Both the position numbers and the translations under genes were made by a program. A stretch of DNA of 64,000 bases from Microbispora rosea subsp. aerata. GTDB lineage: Bacteria; Actinomycetota; Actinomycetes; Streptosporangiales; Streptosporangiaceae. Position 1 is the first letter of the stretch, and each line of letters starts with the position of its first letter. The notes beneath the pieces were generated by a model. The model had not been told where the DNA came from. It saw only the letters and a list, made by a program, of their open reading frames with translations, and searched no databases. This document shows positions 51,974-61,000 of this stretch, piece after piece. The DNA is taken from the NCBI RefSeq assembly GCF_014647835.1, contig NZ_BMPY01000009.1:124001-188000 (forward strand). Direction: 5' to 3'.

Positions 51974-52372
51974 TCAGGCGCCGGGCAGGGTGTAGTCGAG
52001 GACGTAGTAGTGGTGGCCGTCCTCCACGCGGATGGTGCCCTCGCCGGTGAGGCCGGCCAGGTCGCCGGTGCCGGTGGTGGGGACGACCTGCCATCTCAGC
52101 CACTGTTCGCCGTTGTGGCTGGCGGCGCTGTGCTGGAGCGCGAAGGTGCCCTTGCGGCCGTGGAGGGTGCCGGTGAAGTGCTCGACGCCGACGTAGGCGG
52201 CGGGGCCGTCGGGGGTGACGACGGTGAGGATCTCGGTGGTGCTGGCGCCGGCGAGGTCGCCGTGGAAGGTCTTGGCGACGAGGGTGCGGCCGAAGGTGGC
52301 GCCTTCCTTGTCCTCGGCGGCCACTTCGTTCCAGTTCGTGACGTCGAAGGTGCCGGTCGCGTGTCCGTTCAT
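51974..52372 (-). CDS. DUF3224-family protein
   Basis: The ATG at 52372 gives 132 residues. The sequence is a small beta barrel typical of DUF3224: ATGTFDVTNWNE at the front, YVGVEHFTGTLHGRKGTFAL in the middle, VPTTGTGDLAGLTGEGTIRV and HHYYVLDYTLPGA at the end. These allene-oxide-cyclase-like barrel proteins are common in actinobacteria and have no proven role. The 290 bp before it (51684-51973) show no gene. Confidence 0.85.
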   Translation of the reverse strand: MNGHATGTFDVTNWNEVAAEDKEGATFGRTLVAKTFHGDLAGASTTEILTVVTPDGPAAYVGVEHFTGTLHGRKGTFALQHSAASHNGEQWLRWQVVPTTGTGDLAGLTGEGTIRVEDGHHYYVLDYTLPGA

Positions 52373-52564
52373 GCGTCCAGCGTGCCGGGGGTTCCTGTCA
52401 TCTTCTGTCAGGTACGGCGCGTGGCTTGCGGGTGATGGGAAGAAGAAAGTTCGGCGAATGCGGCCTCTTTGCAGCCGTTCATGACAGATGATCGGAGGCA
52501 TGGGTTTTCCCCGACCGACCGTCCCGGTCCTCGCCGATCGGTCCGTCCCGGCTCGGCCGGCGGA

Positions 52565-53326
52565 ATGCTGATCTCTCCTTTTCCCTCGCAGGAGGGCCGC
52601 GAGAGCGCGTTCAAGGTGTTCGGGTCGGCCGCGACCGCTCCGCGGCGGGCGCGTGCGTTCGTACGGTGCCAGTTGCGGGAGTGGGAGCTGGCGCGCCTGG
52701 CCGACACGGCGGAGCTGGTCGTCTCGGAGCTGGTGACGAACGCGGTTCGGGCGACGGAGGCGGTGGTGAGCCCGCCGGTGGCCTCGTCGATGTTCCCCGT
52801 GGCTCTGCGTACGGTGGCGTTACGGGTGAGCGTGATGCCGGGGCGGCACGGCCTGGTCATCGAGGTGTGGGACGTCAGCGACCGGGAGCCGGTGGCGCCC
52901 GGCGCGGCGGAGGGCTCCGCGGGGAACGGCCCGACGCCCGGCACGCGGGACGACGGAGCAGACGAGCTGGGCGAGAGCGGCCGGGGGCTCGCGCTGGTCG
53001 CGGGCCTGGCCAGCAAATGGGGGCACTACGCGGCGCCGGACCGGGGCAAGATCGTGTGGTGTGAGCTGGCCATCGTGCCCGCGGAGGGGGCCGCGGGCGC
53101 GGGTTCCCCGTGGGGTGGGGGCTCGGAGGCGCCGGCGGCGGATCGGCGTGAGCCGGTGGTCGCGGTCGCGGACGCCCCCGTGGGCGTGCCGGCGTCCGGG
53201 GGGCTGCCGCGTCGGGCGCGGCGGCATCCGGTGGCGGCGTGGACGGACGGCCCGGACGAGGCGACGCTGTTGCGGGTGCTTGAGGGACTGCGGGCGCTGG
53301 ATGTGTCCGGTCCGAAGCGCCGCTGA
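52565..53326 (+). CDS. RsbW-like ATP-binding regulatory protein
   Basis: I prefer ATG 52565 (253 residues); earlier in-frame starts at 52469 (TTG) or the ATG at 52481 are possible. The HATPase domain has N-box ELVTNAVRAT, VWDVSDREPV and ESGRGLALVAGLASKWG, as in single-domain anti-sigma/serine kinases of actinobacteria. About 100 extra residues, rich in Gly/Pro, end in DEATLLRVLEGLRALDVSG. Such proteins usually control a sigma factor or signal output through anti-anti-sigma proteins, but neither partner is nearby. Confidence 0.8.
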   Translation: MLISPFPSQEGRESAFKVFGSAATAPRRARAFVRCQLREWELARLADTAELVVSELVTNAVRATEAVVSPPVASSMFPVALRTVALRVSVMPGRHGLVIEVWDVSDREPVAPGAAEGSAGNGPTPGTRDDGADELGESGRGLALVAGLASKWGHYAAPDRGKIVWCELAIVPAEGAAGAGSPWGGGSEAPAADRREPVVAVADAPVGVPASGGLPRRARRHPVAAWTDGPDEATLLRVLEGLRALDVSGPKRR

Positions 53327-53371
53327 GCCCGTCGCGCGGTGTGGCGGCGCGCAAGGTCAGGGGGTGCGGGG

Positions 53372-53821
53372 TCAGGGGACGACGGTGACCGGCCAGCGGC
53401 CGGCGCGGACCAGGCGGAGCGCGACCGAGCCGATGAAGCGGTGGCCGGCCTGTGTGGAGGCTCCCACGACGACCGCGTCCGCCCGGATCTCGTCGGCGAT
53501 CTTGGCGAGGGCGCCGGCGGCGTCGCCGTACTCGGTGCGGAAGGTGTAGTCGACCCGCGAGTGGGCGGTCTGGGCGAAGTGCTCGATCTGCGCGCGTATG
53601 TCGGCGGCGATCTCCTCCTCCGCTTCGATCACCGAGGCCGTGGCGGTGGGCATCATCGTGCTTATGGCGCCGGGGTTGGCGACGTAGACGAGGACGACGT
53701 GCGAGCCCTGGCGGCGGGCCAGGCCCCAGGCGTAGGCGGTGGCGCGCAGGGAGGTTTCCGAGCCGTCGATGCCGACGAGGATCACGCGCGGGCCGTCGGT
53801 GCCCAGCTCGAAGGTGCTCAC
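53372..53821 (-). CDS. Universal stress protein (UspA family)
   Basis: The 149-residue protein has the UspA fold: VILVGIDGSETSLRATAYAW at the front and the ATP-binding tail DAVVVGASTQAGHRFIGSVA followed by LRLVRAGRWPVTVVP. That is a variant of G-x2-G-x9-G-[ST]. It probably binds ATP in stress or dormancy. It is transcribed toward the RsbW-like gene and away from the ABC exporter operon. Confidence 0.9.
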   Translation of the reverse strand: MSTFELGTDGPRVILVGIDGSETSLRATAYAWGLARRQGSHVVLVYVANPGAISTMMPTATASVIEAEEEIAADIRAQIEHFAQTAHSRVDYTFRTEYGDAAGALAKIADEIRADAVVVGASTQAGHRFIGSVALRLVRAGRWPVTVVP

Positions 53822-53953
53822 GCACGTCAGCGTACGGCCGGCGGTGTGCCCGCGGGTGAGGAGGCCGCCGGGGAGGCGGGCCGGAGGGTGACGGCCGGGG
53901 GCGCGGATAATCGGTTGCGGAATTGTCGGGGCCGTTGGTTAGGGTCTCGGATC

Positions 53954-54889
53954 GTGTCCGCTCAACCTTTGATCTACGCGCGTGGCCTGGTCAAACGCTT
54001 CGGGGAGTTCACCGCCGTCGACGGGATCGACCTCGAGGTGGCGCCGGGAGAGGCGTTCGGTTTCCTCGGGCCCAACGGGGCCGGTAAGTCCTCGACCATG
54101 CGGATGATCGGCTGCGTGTCCACGCCGACCGCCGGTGAGCTGCGGATTTTGGGCATGGACGCGGTGCGCGAGGGGCCGAGGATCCGGGCGCGGCTGGGGG
54201 TGTGCCCGCAGCTCGACAACCTCGATCCCGATCTGACGGTGCGGGAGAACCTGGTGACGTACGCCCGTTATTTCGGGCTGTCGCGGGCGGAGAGCCGCAG
54301 GCGGGCCGACGAGCTGCTGGAGTTCGTGCAGCTCAGTGATCGCGCGAACGGGAAGGTGGAGCCGCTGTCGGGGGGGATGAAGCGGCGGCTGACGATCGCG
54401 CGGGCGATGGTGAACGACCCCGATCTCGTGCTGCTGGACGAGCCGACGACGGGGCTGGACCCGCAGGCGCGTCACCTGTTGTGGGAGCGGCTGTTCCGGC
54501 TCAAGCAGCGGGGCACGACGCTGGTGCTGACGACGCATTACATGGACGAGGCCGAGCAGTTGTGCGATCGGCTGGTCGTGATGGACGGCGGCAGGATCGT
54601 GGCGGAGGGGTCGCCGCGGTCGCTGATCGAGACCTACTCGACGGCCGAGGTGGTCGAGCTGCGTTTCCCCGGCATGCCCGAGGCGGGGGCGCGGCACGCG
54701 GCGGCGCTGGCGGGGGTCGGCAAGCGGGTCGATCCGCTGCCCGACCGGGTGCTGGTCTATGTGGACGACGGCGACGCCGCGCTGGCGGAGATCCACCGGC
54801 GGGGACTGGAGCCGTCGAGCGTGCTGGTGCGGCGGTCGACGCTGGAGGATGTGTTCCTCCATCTGACGGGCCGGACGTTGGTGGACTGA
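53954..54889 (+). CDS. ABC exporter ATP-binding protein (NodI/DrrA-like)
   Basis: GTG at 53954 starts a 311-residue protein. It has Walker A FLGPNGAGKSST, Q-loop VCPQLDNLDPDLTVRENLV, signature PLSGGMKRRLTIARA, Walker B LVLLDEPTTGLDPQ and H-loop TTHYMDEAE. A regulatory C-terminal stretch follows. The pattern is of DrrA/NodI-type drug or lipid exporters. It starts a three-gene operon with two permeases (1-bp gap and 1-bp overlap). Confidence 0.92.
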   Translation: MSAQPLIYARGLVKRFGEFTAVDGIDLEVAPGEAFGFLGPNGAGKSSTMRMIGCVSTPTAGELRILGMDAVREGPRIRARLGVCPQLDNLDPDLTVRENLVTYARYFGLSRAESRRRADELLEFVQLSDRANGKVEPLSGGMKRRLTIARAMVNDPDLVLLDEPTTGLDPQARHLLWERLFRLKQRGTTLVLTTHYMDEAEQLCDRLVVMDGGRIVAEGSPRSLIETYSTAEVVELRFPGMPEAGARHAAALAGVGKRVDPLPDRVLVYVDDGDAALAEIHRRGLEPSSVLVRRSTLEDVFLHLTGRTLVD

Positions 54890-54890
54890 G

Positions 54891-55694
54891 ATGGCGTTGC
54901 GGACCGAGCTGCGGAGTGAGACGGCGCCGGTGCGGCGGGTTCGTCCGACGCTGGCGGTGCTGGAGCGGCATCTCGTCCTGTACCGGCGGCTGTGGCAGGC
55001 GTCGGTGTTCTCCTCGTTCCTGCTGCCGGTGCTGTTCCTGCTGAGCATCGGCATCGGTGTGGGGAGTTACGTCGGCAGGGTGCAGGGGGTCGACTACCTG
55101 TCGTGGATCGTGCCGGGGGTGCTCGCGTCGACGGCCTTCCAGATCGCGGTGGGCGAGTCGACGTATTCGGTGCTGGGTGACTTCAAGTGGGTCCGGGCCT
55201 ATCACGCGATGCGGGCCACGCCGGTGGGGCCGGTGGACATGGTCCGGGGGCATCTGCTCTACCTGGTGCTCCGGGTGACGATCGCGGTGGCGGCGTTCCT
55301 GGTCGTGGTGGTGTTCTTCGGCGGGCTGCACTCGCCGTGGGCGCTGGTCACCCCGCTGGTGTGCGCGTTGCTGACGGTGTCGGTGGCGGCGCCGGTGACG
55401 GCGTTTGCCGCCTCGATCGACCATGACAGCTACTTCTCGCTGCTGTTTCGGTTCGTGGTGATCCCTTCGACGTTGTTCGCCGGGGTGTTCTTCCCGGTGG
55501 AGCAGCTCACGGCGGTGTTGCGGCCGCTGGCGTACGCCTCGCCGTTGTGGCACGCGGTGGAGCTGTGCCGGGCGGCGACGCTGGGACGTGATACGGCGTG
55601 GCCGGTTCCGGTGCACGCGGGTTATCTGCTGGCGTGGGCGGTGGCGGGTCTTTTCCTGGCGGTGCGGGCGTTCCGCCGGAGGCTGGAGGACTGA
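54891..55694 (+). CDS. ABC-2-type exporter permease (NodJ-like), first
   Basis: The 267-residue protein has about six membrane segments and the ABC-2 layout. SSFLLPVLFLLSIGIGVGSY is the first segment, VLASTAFQIAVGESTYSVLG follows, and the last region before the end reads LAYASPLWHAVELCRAATLG, the usual NodJ-type motif. It follows the ATPase gene by one base. It shares only moderate similarity with the next gene, so the transporter is probably a heterodimer. Confidence 0.9.
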   Translation: MALRTELRSETAPVRRVRPTLAVLERHLVLYRRLWQASVFSSFLLPVLFLLSIGIGVGSYVGRVQGVDYLSWIVPGVLASTAFQIAVGESTYSVLGDFKWVRAYHAMRATPVGPVDMVRGHLLYLVLRVTIAVAAFLVVVVFFGGLHSPWALVTPLVCALLTVSVAAPVTAFAASIDHDSYFSLLFRFVVIPSTLFAGVFFPVEQLTAVLRPLAYASPLWHAVELCRAATLGRDTAWPVPVHAGYLLAWAVAGLFLAVRAFRRRLED

Positions 55695-56494
55695 TGGTCA
55701 CGACGCTGGTGGTGTCGCGGGTCTCCCCCGGCCGGGTGGGCGCGGTCATCGGCCGCAACGTGGGGGCGCTGCGCTCCGGGCCGTCGTACTGGATCGTGCT
55801 GGTGTCGGGGTTTTTCGAGCCGCTGCTGTATCTGCTGTCGATCGGCGTTGGCGTCGGCGCGCTGATCGGCAACCTGACGGTGGACGGGCGGACGATGTCG
55901 TACGCGTCGTTCGTCGCGCCGGCGATGCTGGCGGTGTCGGCGATGTCGGGGGCGCTGGCCGAGACGACGTTCAACTTCTTCTTCAAGTTGAAGTACATGA
56001 AGACGTTCGAGGCGGTGCTGGCGACGCCGGTGCGGCCGATCGAGATCGCGATGGGCGAGCTGATCTGGTCGATCGTGCGGGGGTCGTTCTATACGGCGGT
56101 CTTCCTGGTCGTGATGGTGTCGATGGGGCTGACCGAGCCCGGCTGGGCGCTGGCGGCGTTCCCGGCGACGGTGCTGGTGGGGCTGGCCTTCGGCGGGCTG
56201 GGGATGGCGGTCAGCACGCTGATGCGCGGCTGGCAGGACTTCGACCTGATGGGCACCGGGCAGTTCGCGTTGTTCCTGTTCTCCGGCACGTTCTCCCCGG
56301 TGCGGGATTACCCGGCGGTGGTCGAGGTGCTGGTTCAGGTCACGCCGCTGTATCACGCGGTGGAGCTGGTGCGGGGGCTGTGCACGGGGGTCCTGGAGTG
56401 GGGGCTGCTGGGGCACGTCGCCTACCTGGTGGCGCTCGCGGCGGCGGGGGTCTGGTTCGCCTCCCGGCGCCTGACCCGCGCCTTGTGCCGTTGA
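55694..56494 (+). CDS. ABC-2-type exporter permease (NodJ-like), second
   Basis: The ATG at 55694 overlaps the TGA of the first permease. The 266-residue protein has the same six-segment plan: VSGFFEPLLYLLSIGVGVGA, MLAVSAMSGALAETTFNFFF, LFLFSGTFSPVRDYPAVVEV and VTPLYHAVELVRGLCTGVLE. The two permeases align well at these points, showing an old gene duplication. The exported compound is unknown; no biosynthesis genes flank the operon. Confidence 0.9.
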   Translation: MVTTLVVSRVSPGRVGAVIGRNVGALRSGPSYWIVLVSGFFEPLLYLLSIGVGVGALIGNLTVDGRTMSYASFVAPAMLAVSAMSGALAETTFNFFFKLKYMKTFEAVLATPVRPIEIAMGELIWSIVRGSFYTAVFLVVMVSMGLTEPGWALAAFPATVLVGLAFGGLGMAVSTLMRGWQDFDLMGTGQFALFLFSGTFSPVRDYPAVVEVLVQVTPLYHAVELVRGLCTGVLEWGLLGHVAYLVALAAAGVWFASRRLTRALCR

Positions 56495-56658
56495 CTCCCC
56501 CGGCAGGCCCGCGGTCCTCGCGGGCCGGGTAGCTCGGCCGGGCGCGGACGATCCGCGGGCCGCGTGGCTCCGGCTCACGTCGCCGCCTTGCGTGACGGGG
56601 AGGCGTACATGCGGCGGCCGGGCGCCGGCTGCGGCGGCCGGCGAGCATGGGCGGTCCG

Positions 56659-57138
56659 CTACGGGCACGGCTCCACGGTCACGTGCGGGGACAGCGCGCG
56701 GAGGAAGCCGGGGGCGTCGAAGATCGCGCCCGCGGAGGAGACGCCGGCCGTCGTGGTCCGCCCGGTGAGTATGCGGCCGACCGCCTCGACCGCGAGCTGC
56801 GCGGTGGCGGCGTAGATGTCCCGGCCGCGTGCCACGGCGCGCCGCTGTTGGCCGCCGGAGCGCACGACGACGTCGACGAGGAAGGTCTGCGCGGAGCGCC
56901 CGTGCTCGTCGGCCGGGGCCGGCGGCGGTGTCGCGGGGTCCGCCAGGTCCCTTGCGGCCTCGACCGTCATGCAGGTGCGCACCGTGGGAATGGGCAGGTG
57001 GCTGGGGATGGTGACGACGTCGGCCATGGTGAACCCGCCGATCACGGCCCGGGGTCCCATCGGGTCGGGGAAGGGCCATTCCAGGATCGGCAGGTCGTCG
57101 AGGTGATACTCCAGCCGGCCGTCGGCGTAGCGGACGCG
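56659..57138 (-). pseudogene. C-terminal fragment of a saccharopine-dehydrogenase-like oxidoreductase
   Basis: The readable part (about 160 codons) includes RVRYADGRLEYHLDDLPILE, MGPRAVIGGFTMADVVTIPS, TVRTCMTVEAARDL and the normal C-terminus GVSSAGAIFDAPGFLRALSP. It fits the last part of the actinobacterial saccharopine-dehydrogenase/trans-enoyl-reductase-like group. The N-terminal NAD(P)-binding half is missing. The open frame upstream continues only as Arg/Pro-rich sequence over other genes. It is a truncated relic. Confidence 0.65.
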
Positions 57139-57314
57139 CCCGGAAGAAGACGCCGCCGCCGCGCGCGCCCGCTGAGCGGCGCGGTGGCCGCAACGGCCGC
57201 CATGGTCCCGCGAGCGGGGGCAGCCGCCGGTCCGTCGGTGGGTGCCCGGTCTCTTTCCGGCCCCGCATAACGCAGGCGAGGGCGTCCGCTCGTGTGCCGT
57301 CTCCCCCGGTCCGC

Positions 57315-57593
57315 TCAGGAGACGCAGGAGACGCACGGGCGGAACTCCTCGCCCTCGGGATCGCGCCGTACCTGCCGGAGGTTTTCGTGCGTCTCCCCCA
57401 CCGGGGCGGCTCCGAGCGCGGCGGCGCGGGCGAAGTCGTCGGTGAGCGGGTCCAGGCGGACCCGGTGCAGAGCCAGGTCGGGGCCGAGGCTGATCCGGTC
57501 GCTCTCCCGGCGGGTGATGTCCCGTTCCAGCAGCCTGCTTCAGAGCTCGGCGAGCCGGTCGAGGTCGGTGGCGTCGATGACGGCGCGGCCCAT
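57315..57593 (-). pseudogene. VOC gene with a nonsense codon and an internal deletion
   Basis: The frame from ATG 57593 reads AVIDATDLDRLAEL, then TGA (57540-57542), then SRLLERDITRRES. In relatives this place is F/L-W-S/A, so TGA almost certainly arose from TGG (Trp18). Further on, HRVRLDPLTDDFARAAALGA and QVRRDPEGEEFRPC follow normally, but about 25-30 residues of the usual middle are missing. It is thus a decayed glyoxalase-like gene. It lies 16 bp from the convergent-direction end of the MFS gene region. Confidence 0.7.
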
Positions 57594-57608
57594 GCGGAAA
57601 GAGAGCGC

Positions 57609-58832
57609 TCATGGGTTCGTGCGCGCCCGCCGGGCGGTGGCGATCAGCGCGAGCAGGCAGATCATCGCCAGGGTGCCCCACACCGGCAGGTAACCGCCGG
57701 TGGTGTCTTTGAGCAGCCCCAAGGCCGGGGGCGCGACGACGACGGCGACCTGGTTCACCGCCATCGCCAAGCCGAGGGCGAAGCCCGTCTTGTCCGGAGG
57801 CGCGATCTCCGCGGTGTAGGCCACCCAAGGGCCGTACCAGCCGAATCCGCAGAACCCGAGCCAGGCGATGAGCAGCGCGACGACGGGAGTGGAGTGCAGG
57901 GGTGCGATCATCAGCAGCACAAGCCCGGCGACCACCGCGCCCATGCACACCAGGACCGGGAAGTATCGCCCGGACTTGGTGCGGTCGCTCCAGAGCGCGA
58001 GCAGGACGCGTCCCGCCACACCGGCTGCCGGCGCGGCGAACAGGAGCAGTGCCGCACGCTCGATCGCCATCCCGCCCGCCTCGTGCAGGTGGAGCACGGT
58101 GAAGATGAGGATTCCGTACTGGACCGAGATCAGGCTGAGGCCGGACACCATGATGTTCGTCATCGATCTATCGCGCAGAATGGCCAGGCGCGCCGTCGTC
58201 TCGGCCCGCGATGAGCGCACCGGAGAGCGGCTGACGTGCGCCGCCCACGTCGGGGTCCGGTAGAAGACGAGGAACGCCCCGGCCCCGAGGAGGGCGACGA
58301 GCCCGCCGACCGCCAAGGACGACCGCCAGCCCAGGTCGTCGGCGAGGGAAGGCAGGATCGCGGCCGACAGAGCCCCTCCCAGTGGGAGCCCGGCTTGGCG
58401 GATGCCCATCGCGAAACCCCGCTGGGAAGTGGCGAACCAGCGGGCGATCGACTTGCTCCCGCCTGGTTGGGCCGTGCTGTACCCGGCTCCGACGACTATG
58501 AGGAGCAGCAGCAGGGCTGGGTATCCGGGCGCGAGGCTGCCGCCCAGAAGAGCCAGGGCCACGATCAGGGTGCCGGCTCCGACGACCAGACGTTCGCTGT
58601 GGCGGTCCAGAAGTTCCCCGGCGACAAGGAGCCCTGCGATTGGTACCAGCTGGGCTGCGGAGACGAGCAGGCCCACCTGTGCGGTGGTGAGGTGCAGATC
58701 CCGTTGGATGTAGGCGCCGATCGCGCCGATGCCCTGGACGAAGAAGCAGGCGGAGGTCTGGGCGAGGGTCGCGACGAACAAGATGACCCAGCGGTAGCCC
58801 TGGGTGGGGCCGCTGGGCGCGTCGATGCTCAT
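57609..58832 (-). CDS. MFS transporter (OFA/oxalate-formate-antiporter-like)
   Basis: The ATG at 58832 gives 407 residues and 12 membrane segments. It has FVATLAQTSACFFVQGIGAI at the front, a motif-A-like AGELLDRHSERLVVGAGTLI, KSIARWFATSQRGFAMGIRQ between helices 5 and 6, and a central loop before the second six-helix half. The group includes carboxylate, nitrate and siderophore-type transporters, so no substrate is assigned. It overlaps the stop of the small Cys-rich protein gene by ATGA, forming a two-gene operon. Confidence 0.9.
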   Translation of the reverse strand: MSIDAPSGPTQGYRWVILFVATLAQTSACFFVQGIGAIGAYIQRDLHLTTAQVGLLVSAAQLVPIAGLLVAGELLDRHSERLVVGAGTLIVALALLGGSLAPGYPALLLLLIVVGAGYSTAQPGGSKSIARWFATSQRGFAMGIRQAGLPLGGALSAAILPSLADDLGWRSSLAVGGLVALLGAGAFLVFYRTPTWAAHVSRSPVRSSRAETTARLAILRDRSMTNIMVSGLSLISVQYGILIFTVLHLHEAGGMAIERAALLLFAAPAAGVAGRVLLALWSDRTKSGRYFPVLVCMGAVVAGLVLLMIAPLHSTPVVALLIAWLGFCGFGWYGPWVAYTAEIAPPDKTGFALGLAMAVNQVAVVVAPPALGLLKDTTGGYLPVWGTLAMICLLALIATARRARTNP

Positions 58833-59047
58833 CTCCGCATCGCCGGCGCCTCGATCGTCGGCTCGCCCGGCGGACGCTGTCGCTGCGGGAGAACGCCGCC
58901 GGGCGGGCCGCCGCCCAGCCATACCTGCCGCCCGGGCTCGGTGACGATCTGCCACATGCGGCAGGCGCAGCGCCTGTAGACGACCCAGCCCTGGGAGGTG
59001 CGGTGGCGAGAGGCCTCGGTCCAGTGGTGTGCGTGCTGTCCGGCCAT
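58829..59047 (-). CDS. Small His/Cys-containing protein of unknown function
   Basis: The ATG at 59047 gives 72 residues. The first half is HHWTEASRHRTSQGWVVYRR followed by CACRMWQI, a pattern seen in small conserved actinobacterial proteins with a W-x-x-x-S-R-H-x-T-S-x-G core and a C-x-C pair, perhaps a tiny metal-binding domain. The second half is Gly/Pro-rich. It overlaps the MFS start by four bases, so the two are coupled, and it is divergent from the CGNR regulator with only 25 bp between start codons. Confidence 0.7.
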   Translation of the reverse strand: MAGQHAHHWTEASRHRTSQGWVVYRRCACRMWQIVTEPGRQVWLGGGPPGGVLPQRQRPPGEPTIEAPAMRR

Positions 59048-59072
59048 GTGACGAGTGTGGTGTAATGTCATT

Positions 59073-59597
59073 GTGCATTTAAACCCTTACGGTGCGGACG
59101 CGGTGGCGCTCGCCGTCGACCTGGTCAACAGCAAGCCCGTCACCGTCGAGGAGCTGGTGCGCAGGTGCACCGACGCCGGGCTGGTCGTCGATCAGCCGGT
59201 CGAGGCGGAGGATCTCGACCGGACGCTCGCGTTGCTGCGTGATTGGGAGCGTGTCGTCGACGCCGACGAGCCGTCACGCGTGGAGCTGGTCAATCGCCGG
59301 CTGGCCGAGGCGGCGGCCTATCCTCGGCTGACCGACCACGCCGGCGACGGCTGGCATCTGCACTACCGCGACGACGAGGCGTCCTTCGTCGAGATGCTCA
59401 ACTCGGTCATCTTCGTCGGGACGGCGCTGCATCTGGTGGGTCGCGGGATGCACCGGCTCGGCAGGTGCGGGCTGGACGAATGCGACAGGGTTTACGCCGA
59501 CACCTCCCGTGGCGGCAGGCAGCGCTACTGCTCGCCGCGCTGCGCGAATCGTGACGCGGTCCGCAGGCACCGCACCAGGTCGCGGCCCCGTCCGTGA
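59073..59597 (+). CDS. CGNR zinc-finger (ABATE-domain) regulator
   Basis: The GTG at 59073 begins HLNPYGADAVALAVDLVN, the normal start of this family. The 174-residue protein has an ABATE-type helical domain and a C-terminal zinc finger: CGLDECDRVYADTSRGGRQR followed by YCSPRCANRDAVRRHR. The usual CGNR signature is here CANR. This family is thought to bind DNA and to sense a ligand. A TAATGT -10-like element ends only 7 bp before the GTG, so the transcript is probably leaderless. Confidence 0.88.
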   Translation: MHLNPYGADAVALAVDLVNSKPVTVEELVRRCTDAGLVVDQPVEAEDLDRTLALLRDWERVVDADEPSRVELVNRRLAEAAAYPRLTDHAGDGWHLHYRDDEASFVEMLNSVIFVGTALHLVGRGMHRLGRCGLDECDRVYADTSRGGRQRYCSPRCANRDAVRRHRTRSRPRP

Positions 59598-59730
59598 CGC
59601 GTCCGCTCCCCCGGTGATCGCCCGGTGCGCCGAGGCGTCTGTGTGGTGACCGGGGCCGTGCCGTACGGACGATAGGTCGGCGGCCACGCTTCGCGCCGGA
59701 GCCGCCGCGCGGCGTGGGATGATGCCGGGC

Positions 59731-60438
59731 ATGTACCGGGAGAGGGTGTCGGGGGTGCCGGACGCGGTGCTGTGGTGGAGCACCTCCCCCGCTGCCGGGA
59801 GCGCCGAGCGGCGGGTGCTGCCGGACGGGTGCATGGACGTGATCTGGGCGGACGGCACGCTGCTGGTGGCGGGGCCGGACACCACCGCCCATCTGGTGCT
59901 CGACCGGCCGGGCGCACGGTATGTGGGGCTGCGCTTCGGACCGGGCGTCGGCCCGCTGGTGTTCGGGGTCCCGGCGTATGAGCTGCGTGACCGGCGGGTG
60001 CCGCTGGCGGACGTGTGGCCGGGCGCGCAGGCGCGGCTTCTGGCGGAGCGGGCGGGCGAGGCCGCCGAGCTGGGCGGGCCTGTGGGCGTGGTGCTGGAGG
60101 AGGCGGCGGCGCGCCGCCTGCGGGACGCGCCGCGTCTGGTGGACGCCGATCTGGTCCGCGCCGTGGTGGACGGGGTGCGCGCGGGTGTGCCGGTGGGGCG
60201 GATCGCCGCCGGCGCGGGGGTGGGCGAGCGGCGGCTGCACCGCCGCTGCCTGGAGGCGTTCGGGTACGGCCCGCGGACGCTGGGCCGCATCCTGCGGATG
60301 AACCGGGCGCTGGCCCTGGCCCGCGGGGGCATGCCGTTCGCCGAGGTCGCCGCCGTGGCGGGGTACGCCGACCAGGCCCACCTGTCGCGTGAGGTGCGAT
60401 CGCTGACCGGGGTGACGCTGGGCACGCTGATCCGCTGA
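59731..60438 (+). CDS. AraC-family regulator with DUF6597-type N-terminal domain
   Basis: I place the start at ATG 59731; ATG 59719 is in frame. The 235-residue protein has an N-terminal beta domain (VLPDGCMDVIWADGTLLVAG, then ARYVGLRFGPGVGPLVFGVP). A C-terminal AraC HTH pair follows: VPVGRIAAGAGVGERRLHRR and MPFAEVAAVAGYADQAHLSR, with EVRSLTGVTLGTLI. A convergent VOC gene ends 40 bp away, the frequent partner of this regulator type. Confidence 0.88.
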   Translation: MYRERVSGVPDAVLWWSTSPAAGSAERRVLPDGCMDVIWADGTLLVAGPDTTAHLVLDRPGARYVGLRFGPGVGPLVFGVPAYELRDRRVPLADVWPGAQARLLAERAGEAAELGGPVGVVLEEAAARRLRDAPRLVDADLVRAVVDGVRAGVPVGRIAAGAGVGERRLHRRCLEAFGYGPRTLGRILRMNRALALARGGMPFAEVAAVAGYADQAHLSREVRSLTGVTLGTLIR

Positions 60439-60478
60439 CCACGCCGGGACCCCGGGAAGACCCGAAGATCCGACGCCG

Positions 60479-60880
60479 TCAGCCGGTGGCGGGCAGGGCG
60501 GCGAACAGGTCCACGCCGTTGCCGTCCGGGTCGTGCACGACCGCGTAGCGCTGCCCCCAGAACGCGTCCCATGGTTTGAGATGTCCCTCGTAGCCGGCCG
60601 CGACGAGGTCGGCGTACAGGCGGTCGACCTCCTCGGGGGTGTCGCAGCGGAAGGCGAGCGCGACGCGGGGGCCGCCGGTCGCGGGTGACCAGGACGGGTC
60701 GAACGAGCGGATGGTGTCGATGGTGTCCCAGGCCAGGCGCAGCCCGCCGGGGAGGGTCACCTCGACGTGGGGCTCGGTGTCGGCCGAGGCGGGGATGTCC
60801 AGCCCGAGCCGGCGGTAGAAGGCGAGAGAGGCGGCCATGTCGGTCACGACCAGGCCGATGAGGTCGAACGTCGGTGCCAT
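60479..60880 (-). CDS. VOC-family protein
   Basis: The ATG at 60880 gives 133 residues with two VOC modules: FDLIGLVVTDMAASLAFYRR at the front, RVALAFRCDTPEEVDRLYAD in the middle and RYAVVHDPDGNGVDLFAALP at the end. A metal site is incomplete in the first module. It is probably a small-molecule-binding or glyoxalase-like protein. It converges on the AraC-type gene. Confidence 0.9.
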   Translation of the reverse strand: MAPTFDLIGLVVTDMAASLAFYRRLGLDIPASADTEPHVEVTLPGGLRLAWDTIDTIRSFDPSWSPATGGPRVALAFRCDTPEEVDRLYADLVAAGYEGHLKPWDAFWGQRYAVVHDPDGNGVDLFAALPATG

Positions 60881-61000
60881 GACGGCCACCCTAGGAGGCG
60901 GGCGGGTCCGCCGTCTTGAACGCATCGGACACACGCCCGGGGATGGACGGAAAAGCGGGCAGACTTTTCGTACATGTCCCGAAAAAGGCATGATGGGGTA

